From assembly GCA_018398815.1 (NCBI GenBank), contig CM031618.1, positions 48,346,813 through 48,410,812 on the forward strand: a DNA stretch of 64,000 nucleotides, written 5' to 3'. Of this stretch, positions 12,321 through 24,836 are shown in pieces. The first letter of the stretch is position 1; every line of letters starts with the position of its first letter. Both the position numbers and the translations under genes were made by a program. A model generated the notes under the pieces. That model was not told where the DNA came from, ran no database searches, and saw only the letters and a list, made by a program, of their open reading frames with translations. The DNA is from Conus ventricosus. Lineage: Eukaryota; Mollusca; Gastropoda; Neogastropoda; Conidae.

Positions 12321-13108
12321 ACTGAGAGATGTTTTTAAAGGGGGGTAAAGGGGCGGGCATGTGGGGTTTTTAACACTGAGTACGCCCCACTAGGGGAGGG
12401 AGGAAAGAAAAAAATTTTTAGCCCAGGGAGAAAGGGCCCAAGACTCGAACCTGTTCCAGGACGCGGTCCTCACTGCGGGCCGTCATTACCCGCCCTTCAC
12501 CCTTTACCCCTGAGGTGGTTAAAGGGGTGGGGCCCTGGTGTGGGGAAAAACACAGGTAGGTTTAGCCCCCGCAATTAAGACTCCAGGGAAGGGAAAAGGG
12601 GTTTGGGGAAATCACATCTCTCCATGCAGGAGAAGTCAAGGAGAGGATTTGGGAACCCCATATTCCAAATGGGGGGCCCGGGGGAATTCAAGGGGGGGAT
12701 CCCATGTCTGGGGGGAGGGACGGGAATTTTTCAGTATGGGGCCCAGTCTTATATCTGATGCCGGCTAGCATCAAAAAATTGAAAGAATTTTAAATTTTTC
12801 TCCTGGTCCCGGATCTTGGGGCCCGTGTTTTTGTGAAAAGGGCCCCTTTACTTTTTAAAAAAAAAACTTGTTAAAAGATGTAAATTTGGGAAAAATGGTT
12901 ACCCGGAAACAAGGGGATAAAAAAAACGGGTTTTTTAATTGGGTTTGAAAGTGAAATTTTGTAAATGGGGTTTTTCCCCGAAGGGGAGGGGAAGAAAAAA
13001 ACATTTGGGAGTTTCGCCTTTTTTGGGTTTACTGGAGGGGGGTTGCGTGGGCGTAGGAGTAAAATTTCGGGCAGGGTTGGGGGTGTGGGGCCCAAAAAAC
13101 CGTGGACA
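12321..13108 (+). repeat. 3' LTR of family B copy 1, right piece
   Basis: Continues the LTR from ACTGAGAGATG. It contains the tRNA-like segment (GACTCGAACCTG...GGACGCGGTCCTCACTGC) near 12450, the GA-rich minisatellite near 12590-12700, GATGCCGGCTAGCATCAA near 12758, and a segment (12970-13065) matching 46500-46610 in reverse. No primer-binding site follows, which fits a 3' LTR. Confidence 0.6.
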
Positions 13109-14269
13109 TTTGAAATCAGAATTTTTAACTGTTTCCCCACCAAGGGAAAAGCAGTTGAAAGGGAATCTTTTTTCTTTTTCTTTGTATTGCAAAAATTTTT
13201 AAATTTCAAAAGGGCCCAAATTACGCAAGGGATTTCTAAAAAAACCTTTTCTCCGCCTTTTCACCCCTCTCTCTTTTCTCCTCTCCCCTCTCTCCCCCTC
13301 ATTTTTTCTCTCTCCCCTCCCAAAGTGGTTTTCCCTCGTCCCATGTGGGCCCTTTACGCTTCTTTTTTTTTTCAAAAACGAATTTCTGTCGGGGGGAGGT
13401 CTTCATTCTTTGGTACCAAAACGTTTCTCTTTAGTAAAAAAATTGGGAAAACCCCTAGTGGTGTGGGTTTTCCCTGTCTTGGGGAAAGGTCGAGGTTTTT
13501 CTCTTTTCCATCAAAAGGGAAGGGCTGTTCTGGTTGTGGGTGCGCTCGCGTCAGGGAAACCCTGTGCGGTTGGTTTTTTCCCCCCGGGGGGTGCCGTTTT
13601 GCTCACTTCCACTTTTTGTTTGCCGGGGTGTTTCCCCAAACTGTAGGGCCCTTCCCCCTGGATTCTCCGGGGGGGCCCAAATTTTTTTTTTCCCTTTAAA
13701 TTTATTCATTTTTTCATCTTTTTTCTGTAATTTTAAAAGGGACCTAATTTTAAAATTTTTATTCCCTTTTTCATCTTTTCTCCTTTTTTCCTTTTTTGTT
13801 TTTTTTTTCCCCCCAGCATTACATGTCCCCCAAAAAATATGACAAATCATTAGGGTTTTTGCATGACTCTCTCTCTCCCCCCCCCTCCCCTCCTCCGCCT
13901 CTCTCTGTTTTTTTGCTTGGGGGGGCTTTATTTTTTCAACTTTGGGTTTTTTTTATTATGGCGTAACAATTTCTTGTTTCCTTGGTTTTTTTTTGTTATA
14001 TACTGTTTGGGTAACGCCAAACAGAGCGTTTTTACCCCATAGGGATCGTAAATTTTTAGTGTGGGAGAATATCCCGTTTTTTCTCGGTTCCAGAATGGGG
14101 ATAACTTAAAGGGCAGGAAAAGAAAGCATGCTTTAAGTAATCAAATTTTTTTGCCCCAGTGGCATTTTTTTTTTTTCCACAAACCCCTTTTTTTGTAACA
14201 AAATGTTGGTAGGGGGAAAGTTTTGAAGGAATTTAAAATGAAGGACCCCCAGTCTAATTCCTTTGTAAA
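13109..14269. other. No gene recognised
   Basis: Degraded sequence with a CT-rich block (13257-13320) and another at 13868-13907. Open frames here are short or compositionally driven. Confidence 0.5.
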
Positions 14270-17200
14270 ATTCTACGCTAAGTTAAAGTAGTCTTTAATG
14301 TTGATGTTTAATTTACCTTCCAAAAATATGTCGCGCAATTTTAGTTTTTGGTGTGTTTTTTTTTTTCTTTTTTTGGGGAAAAACCTTTTTTGATTTGTTT
14401 TTTTTGATAGCGGGTTTTGAGGGTTTGCCCTTTGTCCCGGTTTCAACATCGTAGGGGTTCGCTTTGGGGAACAATGTAAGCAAGTTTTGCCTTTTCCAAA
14501 GTGGGTGGGGGATTGGCCCTTTTTTTCAAGGGAAAGTAAATTTGAATGGAATGTTTGGGGAAATGCCAAAATTTTTTTTCTTTTTCTCTAAAGGGCCCCT
14601 ATAAAGTCCCTTTTTGCCCTAATCTTAACGAGAAGGGTACCACTTTTTAAACCCTTTTTTAAAAAAGCAATGTAATTTTCCCTTTTTATTTTATATTTCT
14701 GGGTTGGGTTTCCCCAAAGGGGGTTTTTTGTTTTAAAATTCCTATTGCCGGGCTTTTTTTAAAAGGGGGGGGACTGGGAATTTAATTTCGTCTTTTCCAA
14801 AAAAACCGAGGTAACTTTTTTTAATCCTTGAATTTCTTTAGGGTCAACATAAGTTAAAAACGAAATGGCTGTTTTTGGAAAAGGGGACATGTTTTTACGC
14901 GCGAGGGTGCTCCAGGAGCTTTGGTTTGGGTTTTTGGGGTTTTGCCGGGCCCCTTTGTTTGGAAAAATTTGTTTTTCGATGTTCGATGTTAATCAACTTA
15001 CCGCCCCTTTTTCCGGGGGCTAAGGGCAAAAATCTTTTTAAACTTTTCGAACGCTTTTTTTTCATTGAAAAATTTTTTTTTCCCAAAAGGGAACCCCAAA
15101 TCGTGCATTAAAAGAGGGAGGGGTTTTTTTTTTGGGGAAATGCTGCTTGCAATACGTGAGGAATTGGGGACAGCAAAAAAGTTTTTAGTTAGAATAACTG
15201 TACCATAGAGGGATTGGGGTTTTTGTTTTCCCCATTCTTTATGATTTTTGGGGGTCTTATCTACTCTGGCTTTCCCCGGTTTTTTTTCGATCCAGAGAAT
15301 TTTTTTGCGCCGAGAAGTAAAAGCCCCAAAACTTTGAGTTTACCCCCGATTTCATAAAGGGATATTAAATTTAACCAAATGGGCCCGTTTCACACCCTTT
15401 TGTGACCTAATATATGCCTTCTGCTTGCCCTTTTTTTTTAGCTTTAAAGGCCCAAAAAAACCTCGAATTTCATAACAAAAGTTTGGGAACTTCCTGAATA
15501 TCTTGTTTTAACTTTTTGGTCAGTTTTTGTATCCAACCGCAAAAATTTTTTTTATGTTTAAAAAGCACTGGAAGCGTTGCTTTCGTCAGGAATTTTTTGG
15601 GGGTTTTTAAAAATTCCTTGGATTCTTTATGTTTCTTATCGGAAAAGCAATGTCTCAAAAGGTTTTCACAAAAAGGAGAGAAGGGTAGTGGGGAACCTTG
15701 CCTAAGGGCCCCTTTCTGTTTGGGGAAACCCTCAATAACCAAACCACCTGTGAATACAGCTTTGTGTGTTTTTTCCAAAAAGGGTTAAAAAAAGATTTTT
15801 TTTTTAACTGGGGGCCCAAACCGAACAAAAACAAAAACGTTTTTAAGATACAGTCTTTAGACAAAGGGGTTTGAAACCCCCAAAGAAGTCTAGGGGCAAG
15901 TAGGAAAACCTGGGTTTGGTTTTGTTCTTTTGAGTATGGGAGTGGGATCATCAAAAAATCTCAAAAGGAAGGCTATGTTTTTGGGGCCCTTTTTTAAAAT
16001 TTTACTTTCTTCCTTACGATTGATGTAAATTTTGTTCTTAGGCTCCCAAACCTAGTGGGCCCTTCGTGAAAAATTTTGTAGTTGTATTTGGGGAGTGGGA
16101 AAATTTTTGGGCCCGTAATTTAGCGAGGGGTTTTTTTGTCTAGATCGTTGGGTTTTTGTTATTTAAAGGTTTTGAAATTTTTTTTTTCATAGAAAAGGAT
16201 AAAAACCCTTGGGTCAAGTGAAGCTTTTTTTTTAAAACAATTTTAGTAAGGGGTTTTCTTAATTTATCCCCCAAAATTTTTTGTAGAAGGGGGTGGTGTG
16301 AGAACCCTCACTTTCCCGGTGCAAAACCTCATTTTTTAAATGATTAAGGGGTTGCCCTGAGGGTCGTCGGGGGTAATTTCCTTGTCGCAGAAATTTTTTT
16401 TTCTTCCCTCGGGGATGTGGGGAAGTCTCATCAGCTAGGAAATCGGGGGGTTTTAAAACGGGCTCTCCCCGGGGTTTTAAATTTGGGGTGTCTTTTTGTA
16501 TAGGGTGTGGGAGTAATTTTCTTAATTTTTATATAGGAAAATTGGGTTTTGGGGGAATTTTCTGTTAAAAAAAATGATTTAAAACACAGTGATGCAATAG
16601 TTTTTGCTGCACCTTGTGTCTTTTTCAAGGGGCAGAAAATAATTTTTGTAGTTTCTTCTCACCCCTTTCCAACCATTTGAAAACTTGACGAATTGGGGGC
16701 GCCGCGGGCGTCCCTTTTAATTCTTTGGGAGTTTTTTTCTTTTTTTAAATTGAGGGGCTTTTTTTTTTGGGGGTAAGCCTTTTTACCAAAGGGGGTTTTA
16801 AAAACAGTTTTTGGGTTCCCAATTTTTTCCCCTGTTTTAAATTTGTTTTTTTCTTTCCCAGGCCCAATTTTTTTCGGGCCCCTTTAAAAAATTTAAACAG
16901 AAAGGTTTTTTTTCTTAAATTTAAAAATTCCCATGCCTTTTGGGGGGTTTTCCTTTTCAAACTGCAAAAAAGTGGGCATCAATGAAGTTAGTCGTTTCAA
17001 TTTTAGAAATCTTTTCCTTTTACAGCAAAGAGCTGTTAAATTTCCAGTATCCTGGACCCTTTTTGGGAAATTTTCCGTTTACATTTTAAAATTTCCCCAA
17101 GTTTGTGGTCGGGGTGGGGAATAAATTTCAATAATTTTTTCCCGTAAAGGGTGTGGTGAAAAAGCATCACGAAAAATGTAATCAATTTTTTTCTTGCAAA

Positions 17201-17790
17201 AAACGGGGGTAATTTGGGCCCCCGGTAATCTCTAGCATCAGGGTGGAATTTCCCCCATGTATTTTTAGTCCCAAAGGGTGTTTAATAAATCAGAAAGAGC
17301 TTTCCTTTCCCTTTTTGGTGGGGGAGGGTTTTTTCTGAAAAGTTGTGAATGGGGTGTACCCGCTGAATTTAAAAACTTTCCCCTGACCCAAAGATAACAT
17401 AATCTTGCCTTTTAAATTCTATTTAAACTGATTCAGAAATGTTAGTTTTTCACTTTTTAAATTTGGGGGATAGCCGTTAGCTTGACAGTAGTTTTATTTT
17501 TTAAAAAAACCCCTTTTTAAAAAGTAAATTTGATCTGTTGCTTGGGGGTGGTTTTTTTTTCATTTGTTTATCATTTTGAGAAAGATTTAGTCCCCTTTCT
17601 TCGGTTTTTTGCCTGGCCTGTAAAGGTTTCCTGTCCATTGTGCAATTTTATTTCTTGGTATAATATCTTTTGTTACGTAGGTTTTTTGGAAAGGGAAAAA
17701 GGCTATGTTTTTTTTCCTCCTGAATTAAATGTCCGTTCCCTTTTTTTTAACTTTTTTCTAAAGCCTCGCACATTAAGTGCCAAAGATTTT
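14270..17790 (-). pseudogene. L1/Tx1-like LINE ORF2 (endonuclease plus reverse transcriptase), frame-broken
   Basis: Read on the minus strand across frame breaks, the order is that of a LINE ORF2. The endonuclease start SLNVRGF lies at about 17760-17781. An ETYVTKD-like motif follows at 17660-17687, and a GPGYWKFN-type motif typical of L1/Tx1 endonuclease ends lies at 17022-17060. The reverse transcriptase follows: an LxxIxKK...KPLAKLRAQ-like stretch near 16120-16230, a segment resembling the motif-A region and the helix after it near 15780-15870, and an RQGSPL motif near 15690-15715. A GGKLINIEH motif, common in the C-terminal part, lies near 14977-15005. The length (about 3.5 kb) suits a whole ORF2. 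ORF1 was not recognised. The clade is inferred from motif style. Breaks may be consensus error rather than true decay. Confidence 0.65.
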
Positions 17791-20750
17791 TTTTTACTTC
17801 AAAGGGGAAAGGCATTAATAATAAAATACCAAAAAATGGGTTTTCCTTTTCTCCAAAAAATGGTTTGGTTCAAAGGGGGAGGTCGTCCCCCTACCGTGTG
17901 CACGCATCGGGGTTTCCCCTTTTTTGTCTGCTAGCCCCAAATCTTCACTTTCCCCCCGTTTTTAAAACTCGGCATCTTTGTTTGGGCCCTTTCGCTTCCG
18001 GGGCTCGTCCGCGGCAATTCGCTTTTTCTCTCCTTTTCTTTCCCGTTGCGCCACCCTCCGCTGTGCCGCAATCGGGGATGGGGGGGGTTTTTCGCTGCTT
18101 TTCTCCACCCTCTTTTAGTGTGTTTTGTTCGGGTTACCAGAACACCCCGGCCCCCCTGTGCGGGTGCGGGGGGGAACCCCTTTTTGTTTGTATTTTCCAC
18201 CACCTCCAGCAGGGGTGTTTGGGCCCGGCGGGGGTGTTGTCCGGGGGGTATTTTGGGGCTGGCCTGGCGCTCGGGTTTACTTTATTTTGGGGATTCTTTC
18301 GGGACAGTCAATTCCTTGTGGCCGGCTTTTAGGAGTTTTTACAGGGCAAAAACTGATTTTCAAAAGTTTTTGCTGCCAATGGTTCTCTTGCAAAAGGGAC
18401 TTGCTTTTCAACTGAGTTTTTTGGTTTTTATCCCCTATGAAGATGCCTGCAGTGCAAAACACCAAAATTTTAAAAATGGGAGCAAGGGGGTTGGGGGGTA
18501 GGGGTTTAAAGTACACAAACAGCGGCCATTTCAAACTGTTCGCTGTCCCCCTGGGGTTCGGGCCAGTTCGTTTCGCACTGAGTGAGCTCCACACCAATTT
18601 TTTTTAACGCGTTTTTTCAACGCTTTGTTTGGATTTTGGGATGGAACACTATTTCCAACCCCCGTTTTCGGTGGGGAAAGGTTTTTTTCCTCCCCCTGTC
18701 CTCTAAAACAGAAGGGGGGCGTGTCTAAAAAAGCCACTTGGGGCCCCCCTACAAGAAAAACCTCTAACAGTATGTGTCTCTGTCTTTCTTTTGTTTGGGA
18801 TAAAAATTTTTAACAGCCTCTAATTTTGGGGGGTGCTCCCCGAAACGTTCCCCTTTCTGGGCACCGCTTCTGCTGCTACCAGATGTCGTGGTTGTTGGAA
18901 GGGAAATCGAAATGCGGCAAAACACGCGCAGTCACATACACTCCGGTCCGCGGACGGGGCCGCAAATGGCCACCGCCCCTTTTTTTCCCCAGGCCCCCAC
19001 ACTGGTTCCCCTGGGCCCTTTTTTTTCCCTGGAAAAATGAATTACAAGAAAATGACACGCTTTTTTGACCTCTTGCGCCGGAAATTTAGAAGATTTAATG
19101 ATTGCTCTTCTTTTATTTTTTCTCTCTGAATCTGGAAAAATAACCCCTTTTTATAACATTTGTGTCTTGGGTTTTAAACCCAAAAAAAATTTTAAAAAAA
19201 AGGGATTTGAAAAACCCCGCGAGGGGGCACAGGGAAAAAAAAAAAAAATTCTTTAATTTTTTGCCTAAAAGAAGACAGAGGGGGCAAACGCCGTCGTGTT
19301 TGCTTGGGGGTTTGGGGGGGGGGCCCAAGTTTAAATGGGGGAGTTTTTTTCAGGAAAACTTTGAAAATTTTTTTTAATTTTCCCCCTGCATTTTCCTTTA
19401 CCAGAAACTAAAAAAAACTAAGGAAAACATTTAAAAACAAAACCCCTGAACAACATTAGAACTCTTTTCATGATCCCTTTTTAAAAAAGAATGGGGAGAT
19501 AAATAAAACGCCAGGGCAATCAAATAAAGGGCCCGAAAACAAAAAACAAATTATTCGAAACCTTTTTTACCCCCTTCGTTGGAGTCCCCAGAAAAAACAA
19601 TTTTTTTGGGTTTTTATTTGGGGAAAAATCTACAACCCAAAAACACATGACTGTTATAAACCATTTCCCGGCCCGGTTTTTGAAGACCATTCAAGTTCGC
19701 TTTCAATACTTGTATACAACGGCGGGAATAAGCATTGCCAGCCGGAGAATATTTCATGCATTAATTATGTTTTTGATTTTGCCTTTTTTTCACCTTAAAA
19801 AAAAAGCAGTTTAAATTTTAACTGGCAAATAAAGCTTTTATGGTTTTTGATTTGGGTTCTGCCCACAAACATATCATGGGTAGCAAAGGGGGATCATAAA
19901 CCCTTTTTAAATGGTTGGCATCCAAAGGGGGGCTTTTTACAGGCCCCCCCCCACTCTCGGGCGTTTCTCCACCTCTTCAGTCGACAGCTCATGGCCAAAC
20001 CCCAAAATTTGTGAATGGTTGTTGGGAAAACGCCAACCACTAGGATCTGGGAAAACCAAATGTTTTGATGGTGGCATGGGAAGGGGTTTTTGGATTTTTG
20101 GGGCTGGGAAAGAAATCAACCCGTTCCTAGGGGGCCCTCCCCCCTGGGGGTGTCAACAAAAACCCTCTTGACGTTTTTTTTAACAAATGGGCCCCCCCGG
20201 GTTCCTCTTGTGCTTCCCTTTTTTTTTTAATGCTTTACAAAACTTAAAATCTTGAAAATTTCAAAGCCTTTAAGAGTTTTCCTAAATGGAAACGTCACTG
20301 GGAAATTCTTTCAATGCAGATTAAGTCCAAGGCCCTTTTTCTTCTTCAAACATTTCGCATTCCTGTAAAATGACTTTTGAAAGGGGGGGGTGCTGGGTAA
20401 ACCCTTTTTATGATTTACAACCTCAAGACATTAAAAAAAAAACTTTTTTCTCCTAGGCCCGGATCCGCTTTAGAAACAAACGGGCCCCAATTTGGGTCAA
20501 CGAAGGGGCCCTTTAATGGATGGGCGCCATATTCGCCAAATGTTAAAAGAAAGTATGGAAATGCCTTTTTTCCCCTTCCGCATACCCCCAAGGGTGAAAA
20601 CTCCTACGGGCACTCCCTTTTAAGACAGCAAAGGGTTTAAACCCATCTTCCCAACAAAGGGGGAAAGGAGTTTTGTGTGGGATAAACCCTTTTTTTTTTA
20701 TCCCCCCCATTTAAGGGAGCCCTAAATCCAGCTTCGGGGGGGGATGGGAA
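17791..20750. other. Degraded sequence, no gene recognised
   Basis: This lies upstream of the L1-like ORF2 in its reading direction, so a LINE ORF1 might be hidden here. The minus frame at 17931-18203 is rich in Lys, Arg and Pro, but no zinc knuckle or coiled coil is clear. Clean sequence begins near 20750. Confidence 0.4.
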
Positions 20751-21336
20751 GGGGCAGTTCTAGGGGCTTTTTATAATACCTTGGCTTGTTCGTAAGGCAA
20801 TATTTTTTAATGTCTGTCTTCAGCCCTCTAGGTTTTCTCTCAGAGTTGCCCTGCCACTTGATCTTGATCGAAGAAATTTCCCTGTGGGTACATGGACTAC
20901 TTTTTCCCCTGTCAAATTGGAGCTATTATTCTCCGACCAGTCCTTTTATAGAAGATCTGCGAATCTTGGGTGACAAACATTTCTTTTCTTGTGTGACTGA
21001 CGCTGTCTGACTGAGGTTTCCTTCCTCACACGTAAACCTTTTGAGACGACCTCGATTGGCCCGATAGTTCCATAGCAAGACACACAAAAATGGAGCGCTT
21101 TACAGATTAGTCTTGCCACAGGCTTACCCACCCCGTCAATGGTAAACCCACCGCCATTGGTCCACCACTAGCTTCAATAACAAGCCGGCTATCCACAGTT
21201 GTCCCCGTATCTGGAGTGTGCGCTCCTCTGCTCACCGCCCCGAGACGTCCCCGACACTCGATACAGAAGTCTCACGGCGCCACTCTCAAAGAAGCGTAAA
21301 CACACAAATAATATCTTGCGCACGCGCTTGCGTGTG

Positions 21337-21339
<3 letters not shown>
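20751..21339. other. Unassigned flank, no gene recognised
   Basis: First cleanly written sequence in the window. The longest open frame is 75 codons (20786-21010, +) and shows no domain. The 15-mer ATTAGTCTTGCCACA at about 21106 also occurs in the left inverted arm near 10193, but surrounding similarity is not convincing. Confidence 0.4.
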
Positions 21340-21372
<33 letters not shown>

Positions 21373-21451
21373 AACACACACACCACACACCACGCACACG
21401 CATGCACGCACACAGACACATGCACGCGCACGCGCGCGCACACACACACAT
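21340..21451. repeat. (CA)n microsatellite
   Basis: CA repeat with GC interruptions. Antisense and sense open frames across it (Cys-Val or His-Thr repeats) are products of the repeat. Confidence 0.95.
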
Positions 21452-22274
21452 CCGGAAAATCCTATTACTAACTTTGAGAAGCAAAGGCCATTTTGGCAGT
21501 TGGTAAGGAGGACGTATACGAATGAAGGAAATGACGAACTGTAACACATTTGGTCCTTCGTAGGCGACAGCCTCATTGTTTTTTGAACAACACACATTTC
21601 AAATCAAATGAAATTTGTTGACTTCCCTTTTTTCAGTTTGTAACTTCACATTAATCAATGTCAAGTAAATGTAAAAAGGCTGCAGTTAAGCAATTAATCA
21701 TGAAAATGCAACAAATACAGGAACACGTCGTGCATATGTAATTTTAACCTGGAAAATGTTTAAGACAGTGGCTCTATTTAAACATCTCATTGTTGCAAAG
21801 AAAATTCAAATGCATATATTTGATACAGAGAGCATCATTCAACAATAAATATAGTTCGATCAAAGAAGTTAGTCTGGAAAACGAGTTTTTACAAGTCCGT
21901 TGTTTAAAGGTAAACGTGTGGACTGCGTCGTCATATGGATATCACGTTTAGAATAAAGTTAATACAATAGGCATGGTATTTCTATAAACACGCGTTCAGA
22001 AATATGAAGAGAAGATGAACTGATCTATAAGTAAAAACTGTGTTCAGAGATGCTCTAACGTATTCTTCTTCAGTCACAACATTTTCCAATATCATAATCT
22101 ACAATACATGTCTGTTCAATATCTTTACTTTGTTTTCTACTTTTCATGCGCGTTTTTAATGTTTGTCACAGACAAGAATGAATAGAAAATTTGGAAAAGC
22201 AGCAACTACTCCATACCTCACACATCTAAAAGCTGTTTGATTAGACGTTCCACAGTGGCTAATTGTAATCTGAG
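21452..22274. other. Unique-looking sequence, no gene recognised
   Basis: Moderately AT-rich, clean sequence without long open frames, RNA gene signature or repeat structure that I could see. Confidence 0.5.
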
Positions 22275-22890
22275 TTAGCTCTGTTATACTAGAAATCTTC
22301 AAAAGTTAACTCTTCTGTACCGGAAAATTACAAAGTTTGCTCTTTTATACCAGAAAATTCTAAACGTTACCTCTCTAAACAGAAAATTCTAAACGTTGCT
22401 CTTTTATACCAAAAACTCAAAACGTTAGCTCTTTTATGACAGAAAATTTAAAACGTTAGCTCTTTTATGACAGAAAATTCAAAACGATAGCTCTTTTATG
22501 ACAGAAAATTTGAAAACGTTAGCTCTTTGTATACCAGAAAATTCAAACGTTAGCCCTTTTATACCAGAAAATTCAAAACGTTAGCTCTTGTATATCTGAA
22601 AATTCTAAACGTTAGCTCTTTTATACAGAAAATTCTAGACGTTAGCTATTTTATATCTGAAAATTAGCTCTTTTATACCAGAAAATTCGAAAATTTGGTT
22701 CCTTAATGACACAAAATTTTAAGGATTAGCTCTTTATACCCAAAAATTCAAAGTTTAGCTCTTTGATATCAGAAGAGTTTATAAATGTTAGCTCTTTTAT
22801 ATGAGAATGTTTCTTTTAAAAGCTTCTCTTTCATACCAGAACATTAATTTTTTACAAAAATGATAGCTTTTTTACACCAGAAAACTAAAA
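22275..22890. repeat. Minisatellite, about 31-bp unit, roughly 20 copies
   Basis: Head-to-tail imperfect copies of a unit close to GTTAGCTCTTTTATACCAGA followed by AAATTCAAAAC. The best-conserved copies lie in the middle (about 22430-22620) and both edges decay. There are no unique spacers, so this is not a CRISPR array. It has no coding capacity. Confidence 0.9.
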
Positions 22891-23005
22891 ATATAAATAA
22901 ATAAAAAAAGGCATACTTTTAAGCAAATCTCAGCATCACCACCTATATTTGATTGAAACTGTTTACCGTCTTTTATACATTTTACCCCTTTCCTTTACTT
23001 TGTTT

Positions 23006-23015
23006 TCTCTCTCTA

Positions 23016-23081
<66 letters not shown>
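23006..23081. repeat. (CT)n microsatellite
   Basis: Nearly pure CT dinucleotide run. Confidence 0.95.
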
Positions 23082-23086
<5 letters not shown>

Positions 23087-23320
23087 TTGCCTTCCTATTT
23101 ATGCTTATATTTCACGGTAACGTATGTGCATACTTTATGTGGTCATTTCATAACACAAGCTACTGATTTCTCTTCGGCTGAAATTCAAATCGCAAAACTA
23201 TGGATTATTCATGCCGATAAAGTGAATACCGACACAACTAAAAGGATTCAAACCTTTCAATGAAGTTCATTTTATACTATGTTTGACAGTTCACTTTTCT
23301 TAGTAATCACCACAAAACTC

Positions 23321-23660
23321 TGTGTGTGTGTGGTGGTGTGTGTGTGGTGTGTGTGGTGTGTGTGTGGTGTGTGTGTGTGTGTGTGGTTTTCCCCCTATCT
23401 CTTTCTGTGTGTGTGTGAGTGTGTGTACGAGTGTCTGTCTGTCTGTTTGTGTGTCTGTCTGTTTCTGTCTTTGTCTCTGTCTCTCTCTCCCTACTTCTCT
23501 CTCTCTCTCTCTCGTGTGACAAAGTGACAGACCTGACATGGCCTTTTGCGATTGGCGGGACTATAAACTACATGAATCTCTCTCTCTCTCTCCTCTCTCA
23601 CTCTCCTCCTCTCTCTCTCTCTCTCTCTCTCCTCCTCTCTCTCCTCTCTCTTCTCTGTCA
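23321..23660. repeat. Compound GT/CTGT/CT microsatellite
   Basis: GT-rich block (23321-23390), CTGT-type block (23405-23480) and CT blocks (23480-23515, 23577-23660), separated by short unique sequence. Cys-Val and Ser-Leu open frames over it are artefacts of composition. Confidence 0.9.
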
Positions 23661-23879
23661 AAATCGATTGAGGACGGAACGTTTGGTTTGTTCCCAACAC
23701 AAGTATGCGGGTTCTCAATTACAGGAACATCGTCTAATACACGGGCATGAAAGCAATAAATCATATGCCTGGTTAACAACAAGACCTTTTAACAAAACAG
23801 ATAAATCATATCCTTAAACGGCCGTAATAATGCACACTCATTTTCTGGCAAACAAATGCGAGCACATGGGCTAGTGCCT

Positions 23880-23973
23880 GCACACACACGCACATGCACA
23901 TGCACACACACGCACGCGCACACACACACACACACACATACACACACAAGCGCGCTTGTGTGTGTGTGTGTGT

Positions 23974-24046
<73 letters not shown>

Positions 24047-24178
24047 TGTTTGTGCGTGTGGTGTGTGTGTGTGTTGGTGTGTGTGTGTAGTGTGTGTGTG
24101 TGAGTGTGTGGGAGTGTGGTGTGTGTGTGTGACTGGAGAGAGAGAGAGATGGGGGGGGGGAGGAGGGAGGGAAAGAGG
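23880..24178. repeat. CA-to-GT palindromic microsatellite
   Basis: A CA array (23880-23948) turns into a GT array (23957-24130) through the perfect palindrome CACACACAAGCGCGCTTGTG (23941-23960 and its continuation). The two halves can pair as a long hairpin. A short GA/G block follows. Confidence 0.9.
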
Positions 24179-24515
24179 ATTTCCTTTGAATTGAACATAA
24201 CAGCTTTGGTACTGGTATTATACATAATCCATATTTAGTTTTGCTTTTATCTGTATATGTCATTTTCCAGGTACATTACAGTGTCGTTTTTCAAGCGATA
24301 AGAAAGAATTCGTGCTAGATTGTAAATTGGTATGTTGCTTCCTAATTAGCTAGGTTATTTTTCTCCTAGTGCATGCTGGCATATTCAAAGACTAAAAACC
24401 GCAGGTTTGAAAAGCAAAAAATATGCGTTTGGGACAGACGTTAGTTCTTCATTATGCCAGATGATTTCAGATGAGAACCCTATATGACAAACACAGTGAC
24501 ATTCCCCGGCTCCTA

Positions 24516-24836
24516 AAAATTATTGACACCAAAAAGATAAAACTCTACCTGCAACTCCCCACTTTACTATACCATGTAGACACAACATCTAATGTATGAG
24601 ATATATTCTGAAGTGGGCAGTGGTGATCGCCCTTTCTTTTGGCTTCAATAGCCTGAGCACAACATTGCGTAAAATTGTAAAACATTATTTACAACTAAAA
24701 AGCTAAAAGTCCTGACTTACAACGCCCCACTTACTATAACCATGTAAACCAAATTAAATATGAGTGTATTATGATGTGGGTAGTTGTGGTCGCCTCTCTC
24801 TTGTTCAATAACATGAGCAAACGGTGCGTTATAATT
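24516..24836. repeat. Two-copy tandem duplication, about 160-bp unit
   Basis: Copy 1 (about 24516-24680) and copy 2 (about 24681-24836) share, in order, a CTAAAA...AGATAAAA/AGCTAAAA start, a CCCCACTTTACTATA/CCCCACTTACTATA segment, CATGTA, a GAAGTGGG/GATGTGGG segment, GTGATCGCC/GTGGTCGCC and a CATGAGCA-like end. They are well diverged, so this looks like an old duplication. Confidence 0.8.

Larger units (their letters stand above)
1416..13108 (+). mobile_element. Ty3/gypsy-type LTR retrotransposon, family B copy 1, degraded and interrupted
   Basis: This element was assembled by comparison with the cleaner minus-strand copy at 46474-57718. Reading left to right there is a 5' LTR (about 1416-2620), a primer-binding site beginning TGGTGACCCCGACGTGAT (2622), an internal region, an AT-rich 3' noncoding region that matches the other copy over about 8050-8930, a G-rich polypurine tract (8914-8932) and a 3' LTR. 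The 3' LTR is broken by a 3.1-kb insertion (9193-12320). The interior is too degraded for a full domain map; only the C-terminal end of RNase H is matched, through the other copy (about 7940-8030). Flanking target duplications could not be identified. Confidence 0.65.

Noticed and set aside
20940..21140. Additional copy of the inverted-repeat element
   Set aside because: Only one 15-bp exact match to the arm at 10193 was found; neighbouring landmarks are missing.
22275..22890. CRISPR-like array
   Set aside because: Units are contiguous with no unique spacers, AT-rich and imperfect, and the surroundings are animal transposons without cas genes.
23279..24263. Cys/Val-rich, Ser/Leu-rich and Thr/His-rich proteins
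   Set aside because: These frames are microsatellite translations; equivalent frames exist at 21189-21597, 27593-27878, 29160-29567, 42615-43289 and 57310-57603.
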